A stretch of 10,072 nucleotides of DNA from Elusimicrobia bacterium RIFOXYB2_FULL_49_7. Lineage in GTDB: Bacteria > Fibrobacterota > OXYB2-FULL-49-7. This document shows, piece by piece, positions 1 through 5,686 of the stretch. Each line of letters starts with the position of its first letter. Positions within the stretch are counted from its first letter, which is position 1. The stretch covers positions 1 through 10,072 of the forward strand of contig MGVN01000081.1 in assembly GCA_001800515.1 (NCBI GenBank), written 5' to 3'. The notes beneath the pieces are model-generated. The model was not told the origin of the DNA, ran no database searches, and saw nothing but the letters and a program-made list of their open reading frames with translations. Made by a program: the position numbers and the translations under genes.

Positions 1-996
1 TGAGGGGATGACGCCCTCATGACCGACGCGCCCAAGAAAGAAACCGGCTGCCGCCACGCCGATTAGGAGAAGAGGGGTAATCTGCTTTACAAAGCCCCAG
101 GTTGATGAAAACCAATCGCCGCTTTCGCCTTTGTCGGTTGCGGTAATCAATGAAAGTGCAAGAGCGCCTGCTGTAAAAGGAACCAGCGGCTCATGACGGA
201 ACACCAGTGCCAGCACCCCGACGGGCACCGCAGCGGCAACAACCTTCCAGAGTTTGATCTTTAGGATGGCCACCAATGTGACGGCAAAACCTACGGTAAA
301 AAGCGCGGTGATTAGCCATTTGACGGAATAGATGGCATGCCATGCTCCGGAAGACGCTTCGGATTTTCCCCAATTGGCGAACACGAGAATTCCTATCATG
401 GAGAGGAAATAAAGTATGGTCTGCCACAGCGGCCTTACACCCTGTGGGTCGGGCATGGCTATTTGTGCTGTGGTCTTCTGCGCCTCTTCCTTTCTGAAAA
501 AGAAATGCATAAGGAGCCCGATGATGACGCTGAATCCGATGGCACCTCCGGCGCGTGCAATCCCCATTTCCAGGCCCAGAATGCGGGCCGTCATGACAAT
601 GGCCAGAATATTGATGGCCGGACCGGAATAAAGGAAGGCCGTGGCAGGGCCTATGCCCGCGCCCATGCGGTAAATACCGGCGAAAAGCGGCAAAACCGTG
701 CAGGAGCAAACAGCCAGTACGGTTCCGGATACGGAAGCCACACCATAGGCAAGCACCCGGTTGGCTTTGGCGCCCAGATACTTCATGACCGAGGCCTGGC
801 TCACAAAAACCCCGATAGCTCCGGCAATAAAAAAAGCGGGTACAAGACAGAGCAACACATGCTCCCGAGCATACCATTTTACAAGATAAAGCGCCTCGAA
901 CACGGCGCCATCAAAACGCGGCGTGCCGACCGGGAGAAAAAAGACCCCCAGAAAGATGGCGGTAATCCAGAAAATCGGTTTTAGCTCTTTTTTCAT
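1..996 (-). CDS. DUF318/ArsP-type permease, partial (C-terminus beyond left edge)
   Basis: I translated the minus strand from the ATG at 994-996 to the window edge: 332 residues with no stop, so the 3' end lies outside. The protein is very hydrophobic with about eight membrane segments. It carries the signature of the DUF318 permease family (PF03773, which includes ArsP and SO_0444-like efflux proteins): a Cys-Ser-Cys motif at residues 97-99 followed by TVLPLFAG, then GPATAFLYSGPAINI at about 116-130. A charged loop (RKEEAQK, about 168-174) divides the two halves. Family members export organoarsenicals or soft metals; the substrate here cannot be named, though the CSC motif suits a thiophilic ion. 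An AAGGGG Shine-Dalgarno lies just upstream. The gene follows the ArsR repressor by 24 bp on the same strand, so the two are probably co-transcribed and metal-induced. Family assignment is firm, substrate is inference. Confidence 0.88.
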   Translation of the reverse strand, partial: MKKELKPIFWITAIFLGVFFLPVGTPRFDGAVFEALYLVKWYAREHVLLCLVPAFFIAGAIGVFVSQASVMKYLGAKANRVLAYGVASVSGTVLAVCSCTVLPLFAGIYRMGAGIGPATAFLYSGPAINILAIVMTARILGLEMGIARAGGAIGFSVIIGLLMHFFFRKEEAQKTTAQIAMPDPQGVRPLWQTILYFLSMIGILVFANWGKSEASSGAWHAIYSVKWLITALFTVGFAVTLVAILKIKLWKVVAAAVPVGVLALVFRHEPLVPFTAGALALSLITATDKGESGDWFSSTWGFVKQITPLLLIGVAAAGFFLGRVGHEGVIPS

Positions 997-1020
997 GTTT
1001 TCCCCTTAATTATTTCCTTA

Positions 1021-1341
1021 TTATACTGCAAACGCCATTTGTTCCTTGGCCCTGGCCTGGAGCAGCTTTTCTATGCAATTGAGAAAATTCAGCGTGCAAG
1101 GGGCTTTAAGCCGGTAAAAAACCATCAGGCCCCGCTTATCGTCCGATACGATTCCAGCGGATTTAAGGATTGACAGATGCTTTGAAACCGTGGATGTGTC
1201 GGCGCCTACCATTTCAGTAAGCTCGCAGACGCAGTGTTCTTTTTTTGCGAGCTGGTCTACAAGGAACAAACGGGTGGGATGGGCCAACGCTTTAATAATA
1301 TCAGACCGCGCTTCGTATTTCGCGAATGATTGCTTGTTCAT
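1021..1341 (-). CDS. ArsR/SmtB-family metal-sensing repressor
   Basis: A 106-residue winged-helix regulator. The N-terminal AHPTRLFLVDQL (20-31) is the typical ArsR helix, and the recognition region TSTVSKHLSILKSAGIV (49-65) is followed by the wing DDKRGLMVFYRL. Cys37 and Cys39 in CVCEL match the position of the As(III)-sensing cysteines of classical ArsR. Cys82 and Cys89 near the C-terminus (APC...NFLNC) are shared by the ArsR subgroup that accompanies DUF318 permeases. Its expected role is to repress this operon until a soft metal or metalloid binds the thiols. I chose the ATG at 1339-1341 because it is preceded by a GGAG Shine-Dalgarno and gives normal family length; the frame is open upstream to 1491, but the extra 50 residues are not ArsR-like. 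The family is certain; the inducing ion is not. Confidence 0.93.
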   Translation of the reverse strand: MNKQSFAKYEARSDIIKALAHPTRLFLVDQLAKKEHCVCELTEMVGADTSTVSKHLSILKSAGIVSDDKRGLMVFYRLKAPCTLNFLNCIEKLLQARAKEQMAFAV

Positions 1342-1365
1342 ACGGTATCTCCGTTTTGTGTGTGA

Positions 1366-1393
1366 CTGATAAGCTATTTGGTAAAATAGGCAA
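1366..1393 (-). promoter_or_regulatory. Putative arsR promoter with operator palindrome in the spacer
   Basis: Reading the minus strand, a possible -35 TTGCCT (1388-1393) and -10 TATCAG (1366-1371) are 16 bp apart and end 24 bp before the arsR ATG. The spacer contains a perfect 6-bp inverted repeat, CTATTT-GGTA-AAATAG (1374-1389 on the plus strand). Placement of a dyad between the two promoter elements is what one expects for an autorepressing ArsR operator. The hexamers are only partial matches to sigma-70 consensus, so the promoter call is tentative; the palindrome itself is seen directly. Confidence 0.4.
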
Positions 1394-1469
1394 TTAACGA
1401 CAGGATAATCAAGTCTCGGCCAAGGGTTGTCCGCGTTCCCAACCACGGGAAGCTGTAAAATACGACGGT

Positions 1470-1652
1470 CTATCTGCCGAGGTGGGAGCAAATAGCAGAG
1501 AAATTATGTGTGCCGTCGCAGATTTCCGTTGCCTTCCCGTCAATAAATAACGGATCTTTGTCGATATGGAAAAGCTCATTCTGCCGGACATATCCGGAAT
1601 ACCACGCTTGTATGGCACAAAAAATATAGCCACTGATGACAAAATTGTACAT
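1470..1652 (-). CDS. Possible small membrane ORF or gene remnant, unknown function
   Basis: From the ATG at 1650-1652 to a TAG at 1470-1472 the minus strand encodes 60 residues. The N-terminal half (YNFVISGYIFCAIQAWYSGY) is a plausible single membrane helix; the C-terminal half is polar (HIDKDPLFIDGKA). I do not recognise a family. The frame stays open upstream to 1877, but that part is low in protein-like character and runs into the inverted-repeat element, so it may be non-coding or the decayed N-terminus of a larger gene. There is no convincing Shine-Dalgarno at a normal distance; an AGGA lies about 14 bp before the ATG. It could be a fragment or chance. Confidence 0.25.
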   Translation of the reverse strand: MYNFVISGYIFCAIQAWYSGYVRQNELFHIDKDPLFIDGKATEICDGTHNFSAICSHLGR

Positions 1653-1765
1653 CAGGTCTGGCGGCTTCCTATAATTCCTGGTGTCCCAATATTTGTTGTT
1701 GCTTTTTTTGACTAATTTGCGAATACTCAGTGGAGGAGCAGCTCGCCTGGGGCTTCGCTTGCCTG

Positions 1766-1895
1766 AACGATAAAATGAACAGCGAGTTTGGGTACCTCTC
1801 CCTATCTGAACTATTGCAGAACCATGTAGTACTCCCAGTTGTGAAAACGTCCCTTTAAACGCACAACGCTGCAGCAAAGCGTGGATTTTATCGTT
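1766..1895. repeat. 130-bp element bounded by 11-bp perfect inverted repeats
   Basis: AACGATAAAAT at 1766-1776 is the exact reverse complement of ATTTTATCGTT at 1885-1895. Complementarity continues imperfectly inwards: the left GCGAGTTTGGG and the right CCCTTTAAACGC can be partly aligned as inverted copies. A smaller hairpin, ACGCT-(7 nt)-AGCGT (1866-1882), lies inside the right arm. The right end is 6 bp from the stop codon of the RCC1-like remnant. Possible identities are an integron attC-like recombination site, a miniature inverted-repeat element, or an extended RNA hairpin. The ends do not match the canonical attC boxes well and no clear target-site duplication is seen, so the identity stays open. 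Confidence 0.45.
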
Positions 1896-1901
1896 ATACG
1901 C

Positions 1902-2389
1902 CTACCATTCTAGCGCATTGACCTGCGCCCAGGTGTCCGGTAAGGGGCTTGGCAGCCCTCTGTTCCCGGCAAACCAGGCGCTGCCATCATTTTTAATCAG
2001 CATCGTGTTCGGACTACCGCAGGAAACCTGTTTCGCGCCGTTATCCAGAATTTTGTCAAAAGAAGTGAAGTCTGGATTCCCGGAAAGGCTCGGATTGCCG
2101 AGAAGCAAAGGATATCGGATTCGCCTGTTCCGAGCCCCACGTCCGGTCGCGCGTAGAGGACCTGGTTGTCTGGAACGCCAAGCAGATAGAACCAGACAGT
2201 GGGTGAGGTTATTTTGGCGAAGCTGATCAATATCTGCACAGTTGAATCCGGAATGGGGTACGCATACGGGGACCCTGGAACCCAGGCAACGCCACCCTCC
2301 GGAAGCAGACCGAAGAGCCACCCTGACTCAAAGTGCGAATCAGAAGAAAAGAAGATCGGGCAATAGACTTTTTTCCCTGAATATTCCAT
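1902..2389 (-). pseudogene. Frameshifted remnant with an RCC1-like repeat
   Basis: Two minus-strand frames together resemble the end of a beta-propeller protein of the RCC1 type. The 5' part, in the frame open from the ATG at 2387-2389, includes DNQVLYARPDVGLGTGESD. The homology then seems to move to another frame near 2090-2110, which carries DKILDNGAKQVSCG followed by NTMLIKNDGSAWFAGNRG and ends at the TAG at 1902-1904. The pattern 'vkqVscG..ht..lk.DGs.W..GnrG' is the hallmark of an RCC1 repeat. Neither frame alone gives a sensible protein, so a frameshift in a degraded gene is the best reading. The N-terminal part is not recognisable. A sequencing indel could also explain the shift. Confidence 0.38.
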
Positions 2390-2422
2390 TTCAAAATGTA
2401 TACTTTTTTTATATATTTATTC

Positions 2423-2430
2423 AGGAGGTG
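2423..2430 (+). promoter_or_regulatory. Strong ribosome binding site setting the TTG start of the DUF4160 gene
   Basis: AGGAGGTG is nearly a full complement of the 16S rRNA 3' end and lies 4 bp before a TTG at 2435-2437. No ATG or GTG is at a suitable distance; the first in-frame ATG (2474-2476) would remove the conserved family N-terminus. This decides the start codon. Confidence 0.8.
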
Positions 2431-2434
2431 TTAA

Positions 2435-2695
2435 TTGCCTGAAATCTGTCGTTTTCTCGGAATCATCGTATACATGTATTTCAAAGAGCACAATCCTCCG
2501 CATTTTCACGCCGAGTATAATGAATTTAAGGCTACCATCGACATGAAATCGCTAGGCGTTCTTGAAGGGGAATTGCCACCGAGGGTTTTGAGCTTGGTCG
2601 TCGAATGGGCCGGACAACATAAAAGAGAGTTACTGGAAAATTGGGAAATGTTAAAACAGACCGGCAAATTTCATAAAATTCAACCTTTGGTATAA
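2435..2695 (+). CDS. DUF4160 family protein
   Basis: An 86-residue protein starting at TTG. It matches DUF4160 along its whole length: the N-terminal MPEICRFLGIIVYMYFKEH, the family hallmark NPPHFHAEY (20-28) in which two histidines flank a Phe, then a short sheet (FKATIDM) and a C-terminal helix with VVEWAGQHKRELLENWEML. The biochemical role of the family is not established. Such genes are usually paired with a DUF2442 gene, as here, and the pairs have been suspected of being toxin-antitoxin-like or accessory modules; that is inference. It is separated by 1 bp from the downstream partner. The upstream 2390-2422 is very AT-rich and could hold a promoter. Its strand is opposite to both flanking operons. 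Confidence 0.88.
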   Translation: MPEICRFLGIIVYMYFKEHNPPHFHAEYNEFKATIDMKSLGVLEGELPPRVLSLVVEWAGQHKRELLENWEMLKQTGKFHKIQPLV

Positions 2696-2696
2696 T

Positions 2697-2987
2697 ATGT
2701 TGTTATCTATTAGTAAAATCGATAATCTTGGTGCCGGAAAATACCTGCTCACCTTCAATAACGGCAAAAGCGGTACCGTTGATTGTACGGTACTTGGCAA
2801 TGAGGAGCCCGCCGGAGTTTTCAATGTCTTAAAGCAAGCGGACTTTGCCTCAAAAGCATCACTCGAGCATGGCACCCTGACATGGCCGGGAGAATTGGAT
2901 GTGGCTCCGGAATATCTGTACTTTCTGGCATTTAAGGCTGAATCCGACCTTCAAGAGACTTTTATGGCCTGGGGCTATCGAAAATAA
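2697..2987 (+). CDS. DUF2442 family protein
   Basis: A 96-residue protein. The order of conserved parts fits DUF2442: YLLTFNNGKSGTVDC (16-30), then GVFNVLKQADFASKASLEHGTLTWPGELDVAPEYLY, where the 'gt..Wp.elD.aPeyLY' stretch is the family signature. The last 20 or so residues (FLAFKAESDLQETFMAWGYRK) extend beyond the usual core. Its ATG follows the DUF4160 stop by a single base and has no Shine-Dalgarno of its own, so translation is probably coupled. DUF2442 proteins are small and of unknown function. Partnership with DUF4160 suggests that the two products interact or act in one step. The stop is 5 bp from the stop of comF on the other strand, with no visible terminator hairpin between them. 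Confidence 0.87.
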   Translation: MLLSISKIDNLGAGKYLLTFNNGKSGTVDCTVLGNEEPAGVFNVLKQADFASKASLEHGTLTWPGELDVAPEYLYFLAFKAESDLQETFMAWGYRK

Positions 2988-2992
2988 TTCGT

Positions 2993-3673
2993 CTATACCA
3001 CCCTCGCTGCCGTCAGTACCCGCACCTCCCCTGCCCCCGCCTCCATCAGCATATTCGCGCATTTATCCACCGTACTCCCCGTTGTGAAAACATCATCCAG
3101 GAGCAACAACCGCCGGCCGGCCACGCATCTGCACACCTGAAAGGCACCCAGAAGATTTTTCGCCCGTGCGGCTCTATTTAGTTTGGTCTGGGTCGCAGTC
3201 TGGCGTATCCGCTTCAATAGACCGGTTTCCAGAGGGATTCCAAGTCGTCTGGAAAGTTCCTTGCCTATGACTTCGGATTGATTATATCCCCGCTCCCGCT
3301 TACGAGTAGAGTGAAGCGGTACGGGTACCAGACCGTCAATATTTGCCCACGCATCTTTAATAAGCATTGCAGCCATTCGCTTGGCCAATGCCGTTCCCAC
3401 TACCGGACGATTACCGTATTTCAATAGATGGACCAATTCTTGAAATGGATCTGAAAAGGTCCAGACCGCATACGCAGCACTGAATGCACCCTCATAAACC
3501 GGGTCAAACAGCCTCTGGTGCGGCAATAGTACCAGCGAATCATAACACTTCTCACAGACAGGAGAAAAACAGGTGTCCAATTCCCCTTTGCAAAGGGCGC
3601 ACTGAGGCGGAAAGGAGAAGTCCAGAAGCAGCCGGCCTATGCGTGCGACTGTGGAAGCGAAGCGCGACGCCAT
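2993..3673 (-). CDS. comF: ComF family phosphoribosyltransferase-fold protein
   Basis: A 226-residue ComF/GntX-like protein. Four cysteines at 25, 28, 40 and 43 (CALC...CEKC) form the N-terminal zinc ribbon. LKYGNRP (84-90) and VPVPLHSTRKRERGYNQ (116-132) are ComF-specific motifs. The PRPP-binding loop of type I phosphoribosyltransferases is LLLLDDVFTTGSTVD (189-203). In Gram-positive and some Gram-negative bacteria ComF takes part in natural transformation, with a DNA-handling role at the inner face of the membrane; in GntX-type homologues the role is less clear. The start at 3671-3673 lies inside the end of lgt, giving a 37-bp overlap and likely translational coupling. It is the last gene of the elongation operon. 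Length and motifs are complete. Confidence 0.94.
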   Translation of the reverse strand: MASRFASTVARIGRLLLDFSFPPQCALCKGELDTCFSPVCEKCYDSLVLLPHQRLFDPVYEGAFSAAYAVWTFSDPFQELVHLLKYGNRPVVGTALAKRMAAMLIKDAWANIDGLVPVPLHSTRKRERGYNQSEVIGKELSRRLGIPLETGLLKRIRQTATQTKLNRAARAKNLLGAFQVCRCVAGRRLLLLDDVFTTGSTVDKCANMLMEAGAGEVRVLTAARVV

Positions 3674-4449
3674 TTCCAGAAAAAAAGCAACCCGGTTAAA
3701 ATGACCACACCGCTGAGAATAATTTGATTATGGGTATATCCATGATGCAATTCGGACGGCGGATAATAGCGGAAGGTGTCCTGAATGATACGGTCCAGGC
3801 TGAGCAGGATAAAGAAGATGAAAAAGGAGTGTCCCTCAAACCGTTTGAACCGCTCTAATAATAAGACCAATGCGCCGGTAATCAATCCGCCGAGTACCAT
3901 GTAAAGTTGGGTGGGATGAAGTGCGGTTGCATGAACCGCTGCCTGATAATAGCCCGCAGCGGATTCCGGCGGAAAAGATAGTCCCCAAGGAAGGTGGCAG
4001 GCTTTGCCGTAACAACAGCCGCTCATAAAACAACCGAGGCGTCCCACCCCGTAGCCGAATGCAACGCCCGGTGCGACGATGTCCCCGATTGTCAGTATGG
4101 ATTTTCCGTTATAGTACATGACAACGAGAGCGACCAGAGTGCCTGCGATAAGTGCACCCAGAAAGACCAGTCCGCCGATACCGAATGTGCCGTCCGCTTG
4201 GAAAGGACTGATAATGGAAAGAAGATTTCCCCGGAATTCCGTCCAGTTTAACGCGACATAAAAGAGACGGCCGCCGATGAGTCCGCTGATGATGGACCAG
4301 ACTGCGAGGTCGGAAATGAAGGACGGATTCTCGTCCGCGGCTTTCGCCCGCCGGGAGGAGACGACGATGGCCACAATGAATCCCAAGGCGAGCATGAGGC
4401 CGTAGGTGTGCAGTTGAAAGAATCCCACCGTAAAAAGGATCGGATGCAT
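3637..4449 (-). CDS. lgt: Phosphatidylglycerol-prolipoprotein diacylglyceryl transferase
   Basis: A 270-residue inner-membrane enzyme that moves diacylglycerol from phosphatidylglycerol to the lipobox cysteine of prolipoproteins. About seven membrane helices are visible. Recognised motifs: YGLMLALGF (16-24), GGRLFYV (59-65), GGLVFLGALIAG (92-103), the Lgt signature GRLGCFMSGCCYGK (136-149), HPTQLY (178-183) and the C-terminal DTFRYYP. Arg137 and Gly148 correspond to Arg143 and Gly154 of the E. coli enzyme and Arg227 probably to Arg239. The signature is the cysteine-rich variant: Cys140 replaces the Asn of GRxGNF, and the His of the E. coli 'HGG' loop is Leu97 here. An AGGAG lies 9 bp before the ATG, and the rodA stop is 2 bp upstream. 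Identity is firm; the substitutions look like a lineage variant rather than loss of function. Confidence 0.95.
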   Translation of the reverse strand: MHPILFTVGFFQLHTYGLMLALGFIVAIVVSSRRAKAADENPSFISDLAVWSIISGLIGGRLFYVALNWTEFRGNLLSIISPFQADGTFGIGGLVFLGALIAGTLVALVVMYYNGKSILTIGDIVAPGVAFGYGVGRLGCFMSGCCYGKACHLPWGLSFPPESAAGYYQAAVHATALHPTQLYMVLGGLITGALVLLLERFKRFEGHSFFIFFILLSLDRIIQDTFRYYPPSELHHGYTHNQIILSGVVILTGLLFFWKWRRASLPQSHA

Positions 4450-4451
4450 AA

Positions 4452-5675
4452 TTAATACTCCTGGTTTTTTTTACGAATACTGGCTGCAAAACCCACCAAG
4501 GCCATGCAGCTGATGAGAAAATTGCCGCCGTAGCTCAAAAAGGGGAGCGGCAGGCCGGTAACGGGCATCATGCCCACGGTCATGGCCGTATTGACGCAAA
4601 TATGAAAGACCAGCTGTGCGGCGACCCCGATGACGCAGAGATTCAGAAAGCGATTGTTTCCCTCTCCGGCCAGGAAAAAAAGCCGGAGAATGAGTGCCAG
4701 GAAAAGGAGCAGAACGAACAGACAGCCGATGAATCCGAATTGTTCGCCCAGAACGGAAAAAATGAAATCCGTATGCTGTTCCGGTAGAAAGGAGAGGCGG
4801 GTCTGCGTGCCTTCCAGAAAACCCTTGCCCAGAAATTTCCCGGAACCGATGGCCACTTGTGATTGAAGCACTTGGTAGCCGGCGCCGCTGGGATCCCGTT
4901 GCGGATCCACGAAAGTGAGGATACGGTTTTTCTGATAGTCGTGGAGTTTGCCCCAGGCCATGGGCAGAATGATCCCGACCATGAAATTCAGGGACAGTAT
5001 GATGGTGATAACGGACAGGTTACGGCAGAATCGGGTCAATGTAAAGAAGAGGATGATGAAGAATAAGGCCCATAGAAAGAGATGAAATGCCAGGATGAGA
5101 CTCAATATAGGAGAGAGAAGAAAAAATACTTCGGCAAGTGAAAGACCGCCCCAGAAAAGCATGACGGCCGTGAAAGCACAAAAGACCAATGCGGTCGATA
5201 AATCGGGTTGTTTAACGATCAGGAGCATGGGTACCATGACCATGGCGAACGGGACAATGAGGCTGCTTATTTTTTCAAGCGAAACCGGTTTGGAGGAAAG
5301 GTAGCGGGCCAGGGCAAAGACCGTGCCTATTTTGGCCAGTTCCGAGGGTTGGAGACGTAACGGCCCTAAGACAATCCAGCGCGTGGCGCCCATGGCAGTG
5401 GTACCCTTAACGACTACCAGCACCAGGAGTAGCAGAGTGAAGGCGTAGAAAAGGTAGGCGGTGTCGTAATAGGTACGGGAGGGGATGATGGCCGTAATAT
5501 AGAAAGCCGCGGTTCCCAGCACCACCCAGGCAAGTTGGTTATGGAAAAGGTTCCGGATAAACACATCCTGATCCAGATGGGTGGCGCTGTAAATCAAGGC
5601 GATGCCGATCATGATTAATCCGTACATAATGAAAGCGGCCGGAAGATCAATTCGGTGCTTCATTTGAGCGAGCAT
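4452..5675 (-). CDS. rodA: Rod-shape peptidoglycan glycosyltransferase RodA (SEDS family)
   Basis: A 407-residue SEDS polymerase with about ten membrane helices. It polymerises lipid II into glycan strands for lateral wall growth, in complex with PBP2. Conserved stretches are ATRWIVLGPLRLQPSELAKIG (97-117), KQPDLSTALVF (155-165), FVDPQRDPSGAGYQVLQSQVAIGSG (255-279) and GTQTRLSFLPEQHTDFIFSVLGEQ (289-312). Asp261 in DPSGAGY aligns with the periplasmic aspartate needed for activity in studied RodA proteins. The end MPVTGLPLPFLSYGG is typical; the next residue is Asn386, where many RodA proteins have Ser. The start at 5673-5675 has AAGGA about 9 bp upstream, overlapping the mrdA stop region; a second ATG four codons on is also possible. 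It lies directly after its partner mrdA. Confidence 0.96.
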   Translation of the reverse strand: MLAQMKHRIDLPAAFIMYGLIMIGIALIYSATHLDQDVFIRNLFHNQLAWVVLGTAAFYITAIIPSRTYYDTAYLFYAFTLLLLVLVVVKGTTAMGATRWIVLGPLRLQPSELAKIGTVFALARYLSSKPVSLEKISSLIVPFAMVMVPMLLIVKQPDLSTALVFCAFTAVMLFWGGLSLAEVFFLLSPILSLILAFHLFLWALFFIILFFTLTRFCRNLSVITIILSLNFMVGIILPMAWGKLHDYQKNRILTFVDPQRDPSGAGYQVLQSQVAIGSGKFLGKGFLEGTQTRLSFLPEQHTDFIFSVLGEQFGFIGCLFVLLLFLALILRLFFLAGEGNNRFLNLCVIGVAAQLVFHICVNTAMTVGMMPVTGLPLPFLSYGGNFLISCMALVGFAASIRKKNQEY

Positions 5676-5686
5676 ATCGTGATTCC

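Noticed and set aside
191..984. Open frames on both strands at 191-877 (minus) and 337-984 (plus)
   Set aside because: The real gene here is the DUF318 permease in another minus-strand frame, open to the window edge; these frames give Arg/His/Gly-rich, non-protein-like translations.
1342..1491. Longer N-terminus for the ArsR repressor starting at 1491
   Set aside because: The extra 50 residues do not resemble the family and would cover the likely promoter and palindrome; the ATG at 1339-1341 has a good ribosome site.
1766..1895. Calling the inverted-repeat element a definite integron attC site
   Set aside because: The outer boxes read CCTGAAC and GTTATAC, which do not meet the RYYYAAC/GTTRRRY pattern, and no integrase gene is in the window; kept as a hypothesis only.
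1766..1895. Intrinsic terminator formed by the 11-bp arms
   Set aside because: The loop would be over 100 nt, the arms are AT-rich and no T-tract follows the right arm.
2242..2442. A 66-codon plus-strand frame ahead of the DUF4160 gene
   Set aside because: Composition is not protein-like, it overlaps the RCC1-like remnant and the DUF4160 ribosome site, and it has no recognisable motif.
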